The notes under the pieces were generated by a model. That model ran no database searches. It was not told the origin of the DNA and was given only the letters and a program-made list of their open reading frames with translations. Below are positions 6,552-7,251 of a stretch of 7,251 bases of DNA, in pieces (position 1 is the stretch's first letter; each line of letters begins with the position of its first letter). This DNA comes from Lentisphaeria bacterium UBA7640 (GTDB lineage Bacteria; Verrucomicrobiota; Lentisphaeria; Victivallales; Victivallaceae): contig DLIO01000141.1 of assembly GCA_002483765.1 (NCBI GenBank), positions 1-7,251 of the forward strand. The letters run 5' to 3'. The translations under genes and the position numbers were made by a program.

Positions 6552-6618
6552 TAAGGCGTGTTTTTTTTGGGGACTTAATATCAAAAAAACTGCTACCTTT
6601 TTGCGATAATTTTTGCTT

Positions 6619-7251
6619 CTATTTGGGTTGCCAAACAAAGCCGACACTAAAATTAGAAAAGGGTTGAAAAAGATATGGATTAAGGGTTGACACGTATGGA
6701 GAATCATAATTAACAGGCACTTTGACTGCATTTGCATGTCCATCCAGACGCAGGGTATTTACAGCATTACTATGTCGTGCGTCAAGTTGACCGATAATAG
6801 AACTAGGGCCCTGAAATGCTTTGGCCAAGACATAATAACCGTATTCTGGAATAGCAGTATAGTAAACGTCTGTCATTACAAGAGTTTCGGATGGTTTTTT
6901 TGCCTGATTGATTTTAAATCCAGACAAAAGTGTATTTACTCCATAATGAACAAAGAAAAATGAACTACTAGTAGGATTTGTTATTGCCAGCGGTTCAAGT
7001 TGTCTGAGCCAAGTAGCATTAGTATTTCTTGAATATTTAGAGGGGCACAAAAACATCTTAAGCCTAATTTTTTGAGCTTTTATCAGCGTAGCCATCCAAA
7101 CACCGTTGCTCCCGTCATAATATTTGTACATGTATCCACCACTTTCATCAGCATAATTAATTGAGGCTAGGCCAAGTTGCTTCAAATTATTTAAGCATGA
7201 AATAGACTTTGCTTTTTCACGCGCTTTATTGGTTCTTCTGCATTTGATGTA
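6619..7251 (-). CDS. Type II secretion/pseudopilin-like protein (DUF1559-type), 5' end beyond the window
   Basis: The visible 210 residues read in from the window edge and end at TAG (6619-6621). They start with NKAREKAKSISCLNNLKQLGLA and YADESGGY, the segment that follows the N-terminal helix in Lentisphaerota pseudopilins. The FLCPS motif and SETLVMTDV follow, and an exact H-X9-DG motif closes the core (His and Asp-Gly at 6739-6774), then a Pro/Phe-rich tail. Proteins of this family are anchored or assembled through a cleaved N-terminal helix and are present in very large numbers in these genomes, often beside glycoside hydrolase genes; their exact role is unknown. The residues just before NKARE are YIKCRRT, not the expected hydrophobic ILAAMLLPAL, in any frame, so the N-terminus may be rearranged. 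The gene precedes the exported hydrolase by 323 bases. Confidence 0.8.
   Translation of the reverse strand, partial: YIKCRRTNKAREKAKSISCLNNLKQLGLASINYADESGGYMYKYYDGSNGVWMATLIKAQKIRLKMFLCPSKYSRNTNATWLRQLEPLAITNPTSSSFFFVHYGVNTLLSGFKINQAKKPSETLVMTDVYYTAIPEYGYYVLAKAFQGPSSIIGQLDARHSNAVNTLRLDGHANAVKVPVNYDSPYVSTLNPYLFQPFSNFSVGFVWQPK

Noticed and set aside
6541..6575. CCCC and GGGG runs near 6541-6573 as a terminator after the pseudopilin gene.
   Set aside because: The stem is only 4 bases around a loop of about 20, and no U-run follows in the right place.
6525..6743. 72-codon minus-strand ORF overlapping the pseudopilin 3' end.
   Set aside because: It runs out of frame inside the H-X9-DG region of the pseudopilin and continues into the leader repeat; it is a shadow frame.
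7234..7251. Similarity of minus-strand ATGCAGAAGAACC near the window edge to the start of the 715-residue gene (ATGCAGAAAGAACG).
   Set aside because: Only about 13 bases match, with a gap, and the frame ends at once; most likely chance.
1..7251. CRISPR arrays, tRNA or rRNA genes.
   Set aside because: No short regularly spaced repeats and no tRNA-like cloverleaf or rRNA motifs were seen on either strand.

Overview
The window looks like a chromosome fragment from the Lentisphaerota (Victivallales-like). The main evidence is a partial DUF1559-type pseudopilin with the NKAREKAKSISC-NNLKQLGLA signature and a C-terminal H-X9-DG motif. Large secreted or intracellular carbohydrate-active proteins with AT-rich spacers sit beside it, as is common in that phylum. 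The taxonomic call rests on recalled family signatures, not on a search.

Every supportable gene lies on the minus strand, so transcription runs from right to left. In that order: (1) the 3' part of a pseudopilin gene (7251 to 6619), cut by the window edge; (2) a spacer with leader-repeat copy B (6323-6551); (3) a 1015-residue secreted putative glycoside hydrolase with a tandemly duplicated N-terminal domain and a DGIYCDEF barrel motif (6295 to 3248); (4) a 580-base spacer with leader-repeat copy A (2690-3053), split by a 140-base nested inverted-repeat element (2860-2999); (5) a 715-residue putative glycoside hydrolase with a GH20/GH67-like N-terminal domain and no signal peptide (2667 to 520); (6) a 49-codon remnant of a creatininase-family gene (408 to 259), not obvious as a long ORF; (7) a 62-codon ORF (198 to 10) that looks like the start of a longer protein stopped early.

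The most notable structure is the pair of leader repeats. Unrelated large genes start 22-27 bases after two copies of the same roughly 230-base sequence (about 85% identical by eye in the gene-proximal part). Read in one frame, the two copies encode homologous short peptides that differ mainly at third codon positions and end in MFRKLTF followed by a stop. This resembles a prepilin leader running into the start of the FTLIELL helix. I infer that the spacers carry the decayed 5' ends of pseudopilin genes, or a dispersed sequence derived from them, rather than purely noncoding promoters.

Functionally the two large proteins could form a glycan-breakdown pair: one exported enzyme acting on polymer or glycoprotein glycans, and one cytoplasmic enzyme acting on released oligosaccharides. 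Substrates cannot be read from the sequence. The number of broken or suspicious genes (creatininase remnant, early-stopped ORF, prepilin-leader remnants, and a pseudopilin whose visible N-terminal edge lacks the usual hydrophobic helix) suggests ongoing gene decay and turnover, though assembly error cannot be excluded.
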